Shown here: positions 44,168 through 55,005 of the stretch, piece by piece
Layout of the letters: each line of letters starts with the position of its first letter
How positions within the stretch are numbered: position 1 is the first letter of the stretch
NCBI GenBank assembly: GCA_963837155.1
Contig: CAWIMB010000002.1
Location: forward strand, 3,906,001 to 3,970,000
Reading direction: 5' to 3'
Origin: DASQHW01 sp963837155
GTDB taxonomy: Bacteria > Actinomycetota > Acidimicrobiia > IMCC26256 > PALSA-610
Length of the DNA: 64,000 nucleotides
Notes under the pieces: generated by a model
Told to the model about the DNA's origin: nothing
The model's input: only the letters and a program-made list of their open reading frames with translations
Databases searched by the model: none
Program-made: the position numbers and the translations under genes

Positions 44168-44611
44168 GTGGCGTACGAGGACGACCCGGAGCCGCGTGAC
44201 GAGGAGTACGAGCGACTGCTCGAATTTCGCACCGGTCTGCGCCGCTTCCAACGGTGGAGCGAGGCGCAGTCGACGCGGATCGGGCTCACGCCTGCGCAAC
44301 ACCAGCTGCTCCTCGCGATTCGTGGTCACCCCGAGCCGGCCGGGCCCACGATCGGGGACGTCGCCGAACGTTTGCTGCTGCGGCATCACAGCGCGGTCGG
44401 GCTCGTCGACCGTGCTGTGATGGCCGGGCTCGTCGAACGGCATACGGATCCGACCGACCATCGCGTCGTCCGGCTGCGGCTCACGGCGCTCGGTGCGCGG
44501 CGCGTGCGTCAGCTCAGCCGTCAGCACCTCGAGGAGCTGCGGCGCCTCGCGCCGCGTATGCGATCGCTGTGGGCGGACCTCGACGCATCAAAAGTCGCGC
44601 CGAGCGGGTAG
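44168..44611 (+). CDS. MarR-family transcriptional regulator
   Basis: 147 residues with winged helix: LTPAQHQLLLAIRGHP (helices 1-2), TIGDVAERLLLRHHSAVGLVDRAVMAGLVERH (recognition helix) and the wing DPTDHRVVRLRLTALGARRV. GTG 44168 is chosen because upstream frames overlap the ClC gene. It faces the ClC gene across the palindrome, so autorepression and ClC control are a reasonable inference. The inducer is unknown. Confidence 0.85.
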   Translation: MAYEDDPEPRDEEYERLLEFRTGLRRFQRWSEAQSTRIGLTPAQHQLLLAIRGHPEPAGPTIGDVAERLLLRHHSAVGLVDRAVMAGLVERHTDPTDHRVVRLRLTALGARRVRQLSRQHLEELRRLAPRMRSLWADLDASKVAPSG

Positions 44612-44621
44612 GAGCTGAGGT

Positions 44622-44999
44622 ATGCCGTACTGGGGTCAAGGGGATCCGCCGCCGCCGTTCTGGGGCCACGAACCCGTCCCGAAGATCGACGCCGACACCG
44701 CCGCCAAGGCCGTCGAATCAGGCGCGCTGCTTATCGATCTCGGCACTCCCGAGGACTGGCTGATCGCTCACATTCCCGGCGCGTTGCTCGTCGAGCCCGA
44801 GCTGTTCGACGTGGAGCTCGCCCGCCTCGAGAAGGACCGGCCGATCGTCGTCGCCGGCCGCGATCTCGGCCTCACCGAGGAGATCGTCGGGTCGATGCGT
44901 GAGAAGGGTTACGACGCCGCGGCCGTCGACGGCGGCGTGACCGCGTGGCGCGCCTCCGGTCGCGAGCTGGTACGCGCCGACGGTAAGCCCGCCCGTTAG
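44622..44999 (+). CDS. Rhodanese-like domain protein lacking the catalytic Cys
   Basis: 125 residues. The rhodanese fold is clear: IDADTAAKAVESGALLIDLGTPEDWLIAHIPGALLVEP, DRPIVVAGRDLGLTEEIVGSMREKGYDAAAVDGGVTAWRASG. At the active site the expected Cys in the loop after the third strand is Gly (VVAGRDLG), so sulfurtransferase activity is not expected. AGGAGCTGAGG precedes ATG 44622, which follows the MarR gene by 10 bases. Its last 4 bases overlap the convergent dienelactone hydrolase. Confidence 0.8.
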   Translation: MPYWGQGDPPPPFWGHEPVPKIDADTAAKAVESGALLIDLGTPEDWLIAHIPGALLVEPELFDVELARLEKDRPIVVAGRDLGLTEEIVGSMREKGYDAAAVDGGVTAWRASGRELVRADGKPAR

Positions 45000-45706
45000 C
45001 TCGCCGGTTCGCTCGTCGACAACCGATCTCGCAGGAACGCGACCGTCGCCGTCCACGCCTTGTCCGTCGCTTCCGCGTCGTGCGTGCCGAGCGCGTTCTC
45101 CTCGTTGGCGAACGCGTGCCCCGTTCCCGGGTGCATCTCGCACACGACGTCCTTGCCCATGCCGCGGAGCTGGGCTTCGAGCTCCTTGATCTGACCGGGC
45201 GGGAAGAAGTCGTCGTTTTCGGCGTAATGGCCGTGCACGGGTGCCGTCAGATTCGACCAGTCGGGTGCGCTGTCACCGAGCGGCGCGCCGTAGAACGGAG
45301 CGGCGGCACCGATCTTGTCGCCCTGTTGGGCCGCGACGATCAGCGAGAGCATGCCGCCCATGCAGAAGCCGACGACACCGACCTTGTCGCCCTGCACCGC
45401 GTCGTGCGTGCGGAGGAAGTCGACCGCGCCGCCCATGTCGCGCGCGGCCCGATCGGCGGGCAGCGTCGACATCAGCTTGCCGGCCTTGTCCATCTCGGTG
45501 TGCTTGGCGATCTCTCCGCGATAAAGGTCAGGCGCGAGCGCGACGAAGCCCTCATCCGCCAGCCGGTCGCACACCCGTTTGATCTGCGGGACGAGCCCCC
45601 ACCACTCCTGCAGCACGAGCACACCCGGCCCGGTACCGGTCGCGGGCCGCGCCAGGTATCCCTGCGCGGTGTCGCCGTTGCTTGCGAAGCTCACCATCTC
45701 TCCCAT
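44996..45706 (-). CDS. Dienelactone hydrolase family protein
   Basis: 236 residues, alpha/beta hydrolase. The nucleophile elbow GFCMGG bears Cys, with the acid Asp in YAENDDFFPP and His in GTGHAF, the Cys-Asp-His triad of dienelactone hydrolases. Also EWWGLVPQIKRVCDRLADEGFVALAPDLYRG. It opens lactone rings in aromatic degradation or related reactions; here no other ortho-cleavage genes are close. ATG 45706 is chosen from the conserved MVSFASNGD start. Confidence 0.9.
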   Translation of the reverse strand: MGEMVSFASNGDTAQGYLARPATGTGPGVLVLQEWWGLVPQIKRVCDRLADEGFVALAPDLYRGEIAKHTEMDKAGKLMSTLPADRAARDMGGAVDFLRTHDAVQGDKVGVVGFCMGGMLSLIVAAQQGDKIGAAAPFYGAPLGDSAPDWSNLTAPVHGHYAENDDFFPPGQIKELEAQLRGMGKDVVCEMHPGTGHAFANEENALGTHDAEATDKAWTATVAFLRDRLSTSEPAS

Positions 45707-45873
45707 GGGTGATGAGCCTAAGCAGTCACCCCAGGCCGCGCTAGGTTCCGGAACCGCAACGTCGTCGCACGCGGCCGTGAGCAAAGCGAGCGGAGCGAGC
45801 GGAGCGAACTGGCAGGAGCAGTGAGCGCCCGCGAGGCCGGTATCCGGCCGAGCAGCGAGCGCGACCCAGAAAA

Positions 45874-46360
45874 ATGGCTCAGAATCCGAACCCGCAGCTG
45901 CCGATCACGAGCTACACCGGCGTCACGCGGACGCTCGACGATTGGGCGACCGTGTTCAATCTTGCAGTCATCGTGCTCCCCGACCGGCCCGAAGGTGCAC
46001 AGTTCCTTCCGGTGATCGAACGCATTTTCGCGACGTTCGGCGACAGTGATGTGCGCACGATCGTCTGCGTCCCGAGCACACCCGCGATCGCCAAGCGCAT
46101 CATCGGCAACGTGGTGAACGAATGGCTCGTGTGGTGCGACGCCGATCGTGCCTTCGTGCAAAGCCTCGGTCTCGAACGCCTCCCGGCATTCGTGCATCTC
46201 CGTCAGGACACGACGCTCGTGACGGCCGCGCAGGGGTGGAGCCCGACCGAGTGGCAGACGCGTCGCCGACGAGATCGCGAAGCTGCAGCACTGGATTTCA
46301 CCGGTCGTGGCGGGCCGGGGTGACCCCGCACCGACGCCGGGTTGGCCCCTCGCGAGCTAG
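45874..46360 (+). CDS. Thioredoxin-like fold protein of unknown function (frame-disrupted near 46260)
   Basis: About 160 residues. Core strands NLAVIVLPDRPEGAQFLPVIERIF, VRTIVCVPSTPAIAKRIIGN and EWLVWCDADRAFVQSLGLERLPAFVHLRQDTTL resemble a thioredoxin-like fold with a cis-Pro (LPAF), but the CxxC is absent. The C-terminus VADEIAKLQHWISP...PGWPLAS is in the other frame. I recognise no named family. ATG 45874 follows a stretch of GCGAGCGGA-type simple repeats. Confidence 0.6.
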
Positions 46361-46459
46361 CCGGACGCCGTCCATTTTCGCCCGTTACGCCTGGGGCTGA
46401 CCTGGGGAAACGTGCCGGATGTGACAGGTGAGGTGAACATCCGTCTAACCTCGTCCGCC

Positions 46460-47626
46460 ATGCCCCGGCGGAGAGACGGATCCCACCGCGGTGTCGCGCC
46501 CCGTGGCCGACGCCCGACCACTCTCCTTCTCATCCTCACCCTCGCAGTGTCGACGAGTCTCGCGCTCGCGTCGCCGGCGCACGCCACCCCCCAGGATGAT
46601 CTCGCCGCCAAGAAGGCGCAGCGCGGCACGGCTCGAATCGCAGATCGAGGCCGACCACCACAAAGCCGAGATGCTCAACGAGCAATACCTGCAAGCGCAG
46701 ACGGCCGTCCAAGAAACCCAGAAGAAGATCGAGGATGCCCAAGCCGGGATCGCGCGCGCTGAAGCCGACGCAAAGGAATCGCGTCTGCGCCTCAGCGGAC
46801 GAGCGGCGACGCTCTACATGGGCGCGGGCAACACCGACCCGTTCGCGATCGACGCCGCCGACGTCCGCGAGCTCGGCAGCCGCGCCAAGTACGGCGAGGC
46901 CGCAGCGGACGAGGACCAGCGGTTGCTCGACAAGCTGCATGTCGCGGAGGAGTCGCTCGGCATCCAGCGCAAGAATTTCCAGAAAGTGCAAGACGAGGCG
47001 AAGTCCCAGCAGAAGGCTGCCGGTGACGCGTTGAGCGCCGTCAAGAGCGCGGTCGATGTCGAGGAGCGCGAGCACGCCTCCCTCACGGGTGAGATTGGCG
47101 ACCTCGTCGACAAGATCATCGCCGAGAAGAAGGCGGCCGACGACGCACGCGCCCGCGCCGAGTTCGCAGCGGTGCAGGCACGAGCCCGGGCCGAGGCCGC
47201 GAGCGCGCGCGCCACACCGGCAGTCGGGCGCGATCCGTCGATCAGCAACACCAAGCCGTTCAACGTGCCCGCGCCGAACGGGGGCGCCGCGGCCGCGGTC
47301 GCGTACGCATGGGCCCAAGTCGGGAAGCCCTACCAGTACGCAGGCGTCGGTCCCGGGAGTTACGACTGCTCGGGCCTCACGATGATGGCGTGGGCGCAAG
47401 GCGGCGTGTCGATGCCCCACGGCTCGATCGCGAAGGCGCAATGTTCCCGCGGGTTTCCGACACCGACCTGAAACCGGGAGACCTCGCGATCTACTACCCG
47501 GATCACGGCCACGTCGGGATCTACGTCGGCGACGGCCAGATGATCTCGGCGACGCATACCGGCGACTTCGTTCGGGTGCAGCCCGTGTTCCGTGAGGGCT
47601 ACCAGTACTCCGTCCGGCCCGGTTGA
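46460..47626 (+). CDS. Secreted NlpC/P60 peptidoglycan endopeptidase with coiled coil (frame-disrupted)
   Basis: About 388 residues. The basic start and hydrophobic segment TTLLLILTLAVSTSLALASPAHA form a signal peptide. Frame changes lie at about 46615 and 47440. A long coiled coil (about residues 50-250, heptad Glu/Lys/Ala) resembles RipA-type or SagA-type endopeptidases. The NlpC/P60 domain has the catalytic Cys in YDCSGLTMMAW and the His in HGHVGIYVG. It would cut peptidoglycan stem peptides. The TTGA at the end couples it to the selD start. Confidence 0.82.
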
Positions 47627-48686
47627 CCTCGCACACCGAACCCGCGGTACGGCTCACCGCCTTCTCGCACGGCGCCGGGTGCGCATGCAAGCTCTCACCG
47701 GCTGACCTCCGGACCGTGCTCGGGCTCGTGCGGGGCTTCGAGACGCCGACCGACCCGAACCTCCTCGTCGGGTTCGACACCGCCGACGACGCGGCCGTGT
47801 ATCGGATCCGCGACGACCTCGCGATCGTCGTGACCACCGACTTCTTCACCCCGATCGTCGACGACCCGTTCGACTGGGGACGCATCGCGGCGACCAACGC
47901 ACTCTCCGACGTCTACGCGATGGGCGGCACGCCGCTGCTCGCGCTGAACCTGGTGGCGTGGCCGCGTGAGGGCTTGCCGTTCGAACTGCTGGCCCGGGTG
48001 CTCGACGGGGGCGCGGCCGTGGCCCGAGACGCCGGCTGCCTCATCGCGGGTGGTCACTCCATCGACGACGCCGAACCCAAGTACGGCCTGGCCGTCGTCG
48101 GCACGGTGCATCCCGACGCGGTGCTGACCAACAGCGGTGCGCGCCCCGGCGACGCGATCGTGCTCACGAAGCCGATCGGCCTCGGCGTGATCTCGACCGC
48201 GGTCAAGCGGGAGGCCGCGAATCCCGACCTCCTCGCCGCCGCGATCGAGGTGATGACCACGCTGAACGCGGCGCGCGCGACGCGGCCGTCGAGGTGGGCG
48301 TCCACGCCGCGACCGACGTCACGGGCTTCGGCCTGCTCGGCCACCTCCGAGAGGTGTGCGTGGCATCCGGCACCGGCGCGGTCATCGACGCGGGCGCGGT
48401 CCCGGTGATCGACGGCGTCCGACGATCTGCTCGCCGCCGGCATGGTCGCCGGCGGCACGCAGCGCAACCACGCGTTCGTGGCGCCGGACGTCGACTTCGG
48501 CGATCTCGCGGAGGCCGAGCAGCTGCTGCTGGCCGACGCCCAGACCTCGGGCGGGCTGTTGCTGTCGGTTGCGCCCGATCGGGCGCAACACTTGGTGACG
48601 CGTGCGCGACACGTGGCACGCTGGCGAGCGTGGTGATCGGCGAGATGACCGAGCACGACGCCGGACGCATCACGATTCGGAGGTGA
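47623..48686 (+). CDS. selD: Selenide, water dikinase (frame-disrupted)
   Basis: About 350 residues. TTG 47623 begins TSHTEPAVRLTAFSHGAGCACKLSP, where Cys-Ala-Cys-Lys corresponds to the catalytic Cys/Lys of SelD (Cys rather than Sec). The nucleotide region LLVGFDTADDAAVYRI, and later TDVTGFGLLGHL and AQTSGGLLLSV are the family's strong blocks. Frame changes at about 48285, 48415 and 48600 separate them. It makes selenophosphate for Sec-tRNA or selenouridine. No selA, selB or Sec tRNA is in the window. Confidence 0.87.
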
Positions 48687-48690
48687 CCAA

Positions 48691-48994
48691 ATGGCTGAGG
48701 CAAAGCAGCGGTGGGACGACGTCGGCGACCGGTTCAACGAGATCGGCAAGCGGTTCAAGGAGCGCTACGACGCCAACGCCGCGTTCGGCGCTGATCGAGC
48801 AGGAGAAGATGAACGACGCCTTGCGGCAGATGGCCGACGCACTCGACGCCGGCTTCACGACGATCGGCGACTCGTTGCGCGACCCGGCGATCCGCGACGA
48901 GCTGAGGAAGGCCGGCACCTCGATCGGCGACGCGATGGCGGCGACCTTCAACGACGTCGCCGACGAGATCAAAAAGGCCGTCCACAAGAAGTAA
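48691..48994 (+). CDS. Small amphipathic helical protein (frame-disrupted near 48790)
   Basis: About 100 residues: MAEAKQRWDDVGDRFNEIGKRFKERY, then after a break LIEQEKMNDALRQMADALDAGFTTIGDSLRDPAIRDELRKAGTSIGDAMAATFNDVADEIKKAVHKK. The sequence is mainly charged amphipathic helix without membrane segments. Such small proteins occur in actinobacteria, but I have no function for it. GGAGG is 6 bases from the ATG, inside the selD end. Confidence 0.6.
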
Positions 48995-49057
48995 CCCCCC
49001 GAGGTGAGGCGTCTGACACCTATCGTTTTCCGACGCTCACAGACGCCTCACCGGGGG
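48995..49057. terminator. Long bidirectional hairpin
   Basis: Arms at 48995-49015 and 49040-49057 pair over 19 positions with a 2-base bulge, around a loop of about 24 bases. It separates the convergent small-protein and esterase-thioredoxin genes. Confidence 0.75.
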
Positions 49058-49062
49058 GTTTC

Positions 49063-50062
49063 CTACGGGATGACGAGCATGCCGAGCTCGGCTTCGAGCT
49101 GCTGGCGAGGCTTGGCGCCGAGCGACAGCACGTTCGAGCCGGCCGTTGCGGAACAGGCCGATCATCGGGATGCTCTGCACGTCGTACTGCTGGGCGATCT
49201 GCGGTTCGTCGTCGATGTTGACCTTCACGACCTTGTAGGAACCCTTGCGCATGGCCGCGATCGTCTCGACGACCGGCGACACCTGGCGGCACGGCCCGCA
49301 CCACGGCGCCCAGAAGTCGACGATGACCGGCACGTCGCTCTGCAACACCTCCGCGTCCCACTGCGCGGTCGTGACCGACGGGACGAGCTCGACCGGGTCT
49401 TCGGGGACGGGCTCGTCGGGCTTCTCCCCCGCGAGCACGTCGTCGAGCCAGGCGCGAGCGTCGTGCAGCTCCTCGATCGCGACCTGATGTTCCATCGGAT
49501 ACTCGCGGTACACGGTCGGCACCCCGGCCGTTCGCAGGGCCGCGGGCGAGATCGCGCGAGCGCTGCACCGGGATCATCGGGTCGTCGGTGCCGTGCGCGA
49601 CGAGCACCGGCACATCGACCGGGCGCCGTCGGTCGACCCGGCGGCCGGTGAGCGGCCGGGCTCATCGCGAGCACGCCGCGCCGGACGTACGCGGCTCGTC
49701 GGGCGAACAGCCCGAGCGCGACCGCGAGGCCGCCGCCCTGGGAGAAGCCGGCGAAGATCGCGTCGGCGCGGTCGAAACCGAGCTCCTCGCACTGCTCGTC
49801 GACGCAGCGCGTCGAGCTCCTCGAGCGCGGTCGCGAACTGACCGGTCAGTCGGCGCCGCCGCCGAATGTCGTACCAGGCAGTATCCGGGCGTGCCCGGCG
49901 CCGCGATCGGGCCGCGCGGCATCACCGCGGCGAACGTGCCGTCGGGGTCGAGGTACGGCAGCGAGCCCGCCGAGATCATGCTCGTCGGCGCCGTAGCCGT
50001 GCACCAGCAGCAGCAGGCGTTGCGCCGCCGATCCCTTCATCGACGTTCGTGACGAGCGGCAT
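49063..50062 (-). CDS. Apparent alpha/beta-hydrolase (carboxylesterase)-thioredoxin fusion (frame-disrupted)
   Basis: About 330 residues. The N-terminal part is a phospholipase/carboxylesterase: LLLLVHGYGADEHDL, AVMPRGPIAAPGTPGY, FAGFSQGG (nucleophile Ser) and LVAHGTDDPMIPV, then the His in EYPMEHQVAIEELHDARAWLDDVLAG. In the same frame, after the linker EKPDEPVPEDPVELVPSVTTAQWD, a thioredoxin domain follows with VDFWAPWCGPCRQ (WCGPC), VNIDDEPQ and IPMIGLFRNG. At least five frame changes affect the hydrolase half and one the last 20 residues, but the esterase-to-thioredoxin junction (about 49500-49350) is uninterrupted. A fused redox-hydrolase function is unknown. Confidence 0.7.
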
Positions 50063-50096
50063 GCGCCGCAGGTTACGGGCGGGAGCCGCCGCCGGG

Positions 50097-51936
50097 TCAC
50101 CCGATCCGGCTGACGACGTATGCCGGCGGCGCTGCTGGGCGAGCGACCCGGCGCGAGCGTGTGCGCGGCGGCGACGAGCGCGAGGTGCGTGAATGCCTGC
50201 GGGAAGTTGCCGAGGAGCCGTTGCGCCGGGCGGGTCGTACTCCTCGGCGAGCAGGCCGAGATCGTTCGCGAGGCCGAGCAGCCGCTCGAACAGCTCGAGC
50301 GCCTCTTCGCGTCGCGTCCGGCCAGCGCGAGCGCCTCGACCATCCAGAAGCTGCACGGCAGGAACACGCCTTCCGGCTCGCCGATGCCGTCGATGTCGCG
50401 TGCGTCGGGTCGTACCGCAGCACGAACCCGTCGTCGGTGAGGTCGCGCCGGATGGCGTCGACGTCGAAGCGACCTCGCGGGTCGTCGCCGGGAAGGAATC
50501 CGACGAGCGGGATCATGAGCAGCGACGGCGTCGAGCGCGTCGTCGTCGAAGACTGCATGAAAGCGCCGAGCTGTTCGTTGTAGCCGCTCGGCAGCACCTC
50601 GGCATGGATCTCGTCGCGGAGCTCCGCCAGCGATCGACCGGCCCTTCGTAGCCCGCGTGCTCGACCATCGCGATGCGCGCGGTCGAACGCGACCCAGCAC
50701 ATCACCTTCGAGTGCGTGAAGTGCCGGCGCGGACCGCGCACCTCCCAGATGCCCTCGTCGGGCTCGCGCCAGCGCTCCTCGAGCACGTCGAGCAGCAGCT
50801 GCGCGAGCGACCACGTGTCGCGGCTCGGCGGCGTGCCCGCACGCGTCGCCTGCCACAGCACGTCGAGGAGCTCGCCGTAGACGTCGAGCTGCAGCTGCGC
50901 GTGCGCGCCGTTGCCCGTCCGCACCGGTCGAGGAACCCGCGTAGCCGGGCAGCCAGTCGAGCTCGAGCTCGGTGAGTCGGCGTTCGCCGCCGACGCCGTA
51001 CATGATCTGCAGCTGTCTCGGGTCGCCGGCCACGCGCGCGCAGCAGCCACTCGCGCCAGCGCACTGCTTCGTCTTGGAAGCCGCCGATGAGCAACGCCTC
51101 GAGCGTCAGCGTCGCGTCGCGCACCCAGCAGATAGCGGTAGTCCCAGTTGCGCGTGCCGCCGAGCGACTCGGGCAGCGACGTCGTCGGGGCGGCGACGAT
51201 CCCGCCCGTCGCCTCGAAGGTCAGCGCCTCGAGCGTGAGCAGCGAACGCAACACCGGGCTCGCGCCACGGGCCCGCATAAAACGCGCAGCGCGGACCAAC
51301 GGCGCCAGTCGACTCGGTGTCCTCGACGAGGGCCGCGGCGTCGGCGTCGAACGGGCTGCGGATCGTGCGACGGGAACCAGCCGAGCACGAACGGCACCTG
51401 TTCGCCGGCCTAACCGTGAACGTCGCGATCGATGTGTGCGTCGTGCCCGTGCAAACGCACCGGCGTGAACGGAGCTCAGGCCGTCGGGACCGGCGATCGG
51501 CGCGCCACGCATCGTCGACGGTCGCACCCACGGCACGATCGTGTCCGTAATCGAAACGCACGATGAACTCGACGCCATGTCGACAGAGCCTTCGATGCCT
51601 TCGACGAGGCGCACGAGCATGGGACGGCTGTGCCGAGCGCGAGACAGTCGACGACCCGGACCCGGCCGGTCGGCGTCTCGTGTTCGGTCTCCAGCACCAA
51701 CGTGTCGGTCGCGGTACCGCCGCGTCGTGCGTGCCGTCGTCGGCGTGCGGTGCGATGCAGAAGCGTCCGTGTTCGCGCGTGCCCAGCAACGCCGCGAAGC
51801 ACGCAGGGGCGTCAAACCGGGGAGTGCACCACCAGTCGACCGAGCCGGCACGCGGAACGAGCGCGGCCGTGCGCCGATCGCCCAGCAGTGCGTAGTCCTC
51901 GAGCGGTGTCGATTCTTCCGCCCGGCCGTCGACCAC
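50097..51936 (-). CDS. GH15 glucoamylase/trehalase-like glycoside hydrolase (heavily frame-disrupted)
   Basis: About 600 residues reconstructed from several frames. GTG 51936 starts VDGRAEESTPLEDYALLGDRRTAALVPRAGSVDWWC, the typical GH15 N-terminal beta-sandwich opening. Then TDTLVLETEHETPTGRVRVVDCL, TLEALTFEATGGIVAAPTTSLPESLGG, GTRNWDYRY, LQIMYGVGG and GVFLPCSFWMVEALALAG follow in the GH15 order. It would release glucose from alpha-glucans or trehalose. Eight or more shifts are needed, so the gene is damaged either by sequence error or decay. The end at 50097 is approximate. Confidence 0.72.
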
Positions 51937-51976
51937 GTCCTGACGGTAGTCCGGGAGCGAGTAGCGTCATGCGCCG

Positions 51977-52748
51977 ATGGCAACGCAACTGATCGGCGTG
52001 GACGTCGGCGGCAGCGGCATCAAGGCGGCGGCGGTCGACCTGACCATGGGCGTCGCGTCGGGCCGCATCCGCGTCGAGACGCCGCAACCCGCGACCCCCG
52101 ACGCCGTTGTCGAGACGATCGCCGAGCTCGTCGGGCGAGTTTCCGAACGACGGTCCGATCGGATGCACGTTACCGGCCGTGGTGCATCAACGGGGTGGTG
52201 CACACCGCCGCCCACATCGATCCGTCGTGGATCGGCACGCACGCGGCGACGCTGCTCTCACGCGCCACGGATCGCCCGTGCATCGTGCTCAACGATGCCG
52301 ACGCGGCCGGCGTCGCCGAATCGCGTTTCGGCGCGGCACGCGGTCACCGCGGGCGTCGTCGTCATGGTGACGATCGGTACGGGCGTGGGCACGGCATTAC
52401 TCAACGACGGCGTGCTCGTACCCAACTCCGAACTCGGCCACGTCTTCATCGACCGCAACGTCGCCGATGAGTGGGTGTCGGACGCCACGCGTGTCGCGAT
52501 GAACCTCACGTGGAAACGATGGACGCGGCGCCTCGACCGCTACCTCACCCAACTGCACGACGTGTTATGGCCGGATCTCATCGTGATCGGCGGTGGCATC
52601 GTGAAGCACGCCGAACAGGTTCTGCGACCGGATCGATCCAGGCTGCGAAGTTCAGCATCGCGGAGCTCGGGAACCTCGCGGGCATCGTGGGCGCGGCTGC
52701 GCTTGCGGAGACCCACATCCCGGGTCGCGGCAACCGACAGGGAGTGAC

Positions 52749-52764
<16 letters not shown>
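51977..52764 (+). CDS. ppgK: Polyphosphate glucokinase (ROK family), frame-disrupted
   Basis: About 262 residues. IGVDVGGSGIKAAAVDL is the phosphate-binding opening of PpgK-type ROK kinases, and TPQPATPDAVVETI is characteristic. VLNDADAAGVAE, TIGTGVGTALL, NSELGH and VIGGGIVKHAEQ complete the kinase; SIAELGNLAGIVGAAALA is the C-terminal helix. At least three frame changes lie at about 52145, 52330 and 52620. It phosphorylates glucose using polyphosphate or ATP. The end overlaps the start of the 6-phosphogluconate dehydrogenase gene. Confidence 0.8.
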
Positions 52765-53772
<1,008 letters not shown>

Positions 53773-53862
53773 CACGTTGTTGACGCGCATTTGACGTGAC
53801 TTGGCGCGCGCCGGCTGTTGTGATGCACGCGCACCGGAACGTCATCGGGGAGTGGCGGACAA

Positions 53863-54999
53863 ATGCGCGCGCTTGCTCACAAATTCATCATTGGGTCAAT
53901 CACTGCATTACTTACGCTGTTCGGCGTCGTCGTCATCGCGCCGGCGGCTGGTGCGGCGGACTCGCATCTCTTCGTCTCGCCCCACGGCACTGACAGCGCC
54001 ACCTGCGGTCGCCTCACGCATCCGTGCTTGACAATCGGCCAGGCGGTGACGAACGCGCACGATGATGACACCGTCTACGCATTGGCCGGAACGTACCCCG
54101 AGATGGTGACCGTGCAGAAGCGGATCCGGTTGTTCAGCGCCCACGCGACGATCGACGCATCGGGCCGCGACAACGGCATCGTGCTGCAGGGCCCGGGCGC
54201 TTCCGGCAGCACTGTGAGCTTCTTCACGATCGAGAACGCGATCGGCGAGGGCCTTCTCGCATCAGGCGTCGACAGCGTGCACATCGAGTTCAACAAAGTG
54301 ACGCACAACGACCAAGGCACCACGGTTGCGAACAGCTATCCCGAGTGCCAGCCCCAAGGAGAGATCCCCGGCGACTGCGGCGAAGGGCTCCACTTGCAAG
54401 CCACGACGAACTCCAACGTGAGGTTCAACGACGTCTCGGAGAACGCGGGCGGCATCCTGGCCAGCGACGACATCGCCCCCACCCACGGCAATCTCATCGA
54501 ATTCAACAAGGTCAACGACAACACGCCCGACTGCGGGATCACCGTCGTCGGACACAACCCCGCCGCCGGCGTGTTCGACAACACGATCTCGTTCAACCAG
54601 GTCGAGCGCAACGGTGAGGGCGGTGTGCTCTTCGGTGCGGCAATGCCCGGCGCGGGATCACATGACAACCGCGTCACGCACAACTTCCTCGAAGACAACG
54701 GGTTCGCGGGCGTGACGATCCACTCGCATTTCCCGAACCAGAACCTCAACAACGACGTCATCGAGGGCAACATCATCAGGACCAACAACGTGACCGGTGA
54801 CGACGACGCCGGCGTCACCGAGACGACCGGCATCTTGATCCTCTCTCAGGATCCCTCGGTGACGATCACCGGTACCCAGATCCGTCACAACATCATCGCC
54901 AACAACCACTTCGGGATCTGGCTCTCACCCGGCCACGTGGACGCGGGCGGCATTTCGCAGAACCTGTTCGCCAACGACGACATCGACGTACAGCAGTAG
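53863..54999 (+). CDS. Secreted right-handed beta-helix protein
   Basis: 378 intact residues. A signal peptide (FIIGSITALLTLFGVVVIAPAAGA) is followed by LFVSPHGTDSATCGRLTHPCLTIGQAV, the start used by parallel beta-helix (PbH1) surface proteins. Asn-rich turns repeat every 22-26 residues: VHIEFNKVTHND, NVRFNDVSENAGG, LIEFNKVNDN, TISFNQVERNGEGG, NRVTHNFLEDNG and HNIIANNHFGIWL. It lacks the usual Asp pairs of pectate lyases in any obvious position, so it may bind or act on polysaccharide; not certain. GGGGAG lies ahead of ATG 53863. Confidence 0.78.
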   Translation: MRALAHKFIIGSITALLTLFGVVVIAPAAGAADSHLFVSPHGTDSATCGRLTHPCLTIGQAVTNAHDDDTVYALAGTYPEMVTVQKRIRLFSAHATIDASGRDNGIVLQGPGASGSTVSFFTIENAIGEGLLASGVDSVHIEFNKVTHNDQGTTVANSYPECQPQGEIPGDCGEGLHLQATTNSNVRFNDVSENAGGILASDDIAPTHGNLIEFNKVNDNTPDCGITVVGHNPAAGVFDNTISFNQVERNGEGGVLFGAAMPGAGSHDNRVTHNFLEDNGFAGVTIHSHFPNQNLNNDVIEGNIIRTNNVTGDDDAGVTETTGILILSQDPSVTITGTQIRHNIIANNHFGIWLSPGHVDAGGISQNLFANDDIDVQQ

Positions 55000-55005
55000 A
55001 AGCGC

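Noticed and set aside
45770..45860. Simple GCGAGCGGA-type repeats as a CRISPR or mobile-element scar
   Set aside because: The units are short, contiguous and without spacers or flanking repeats; they resemble common GC-rich simple repeats.
47623..48686. Programmed frameshifting or UGA recoding as the cause of the broken frames in selD
   Set aside because: Shifts occur at different sequence contexts in many unrelated genes, with no shared slippery site or SECIS-like stem.
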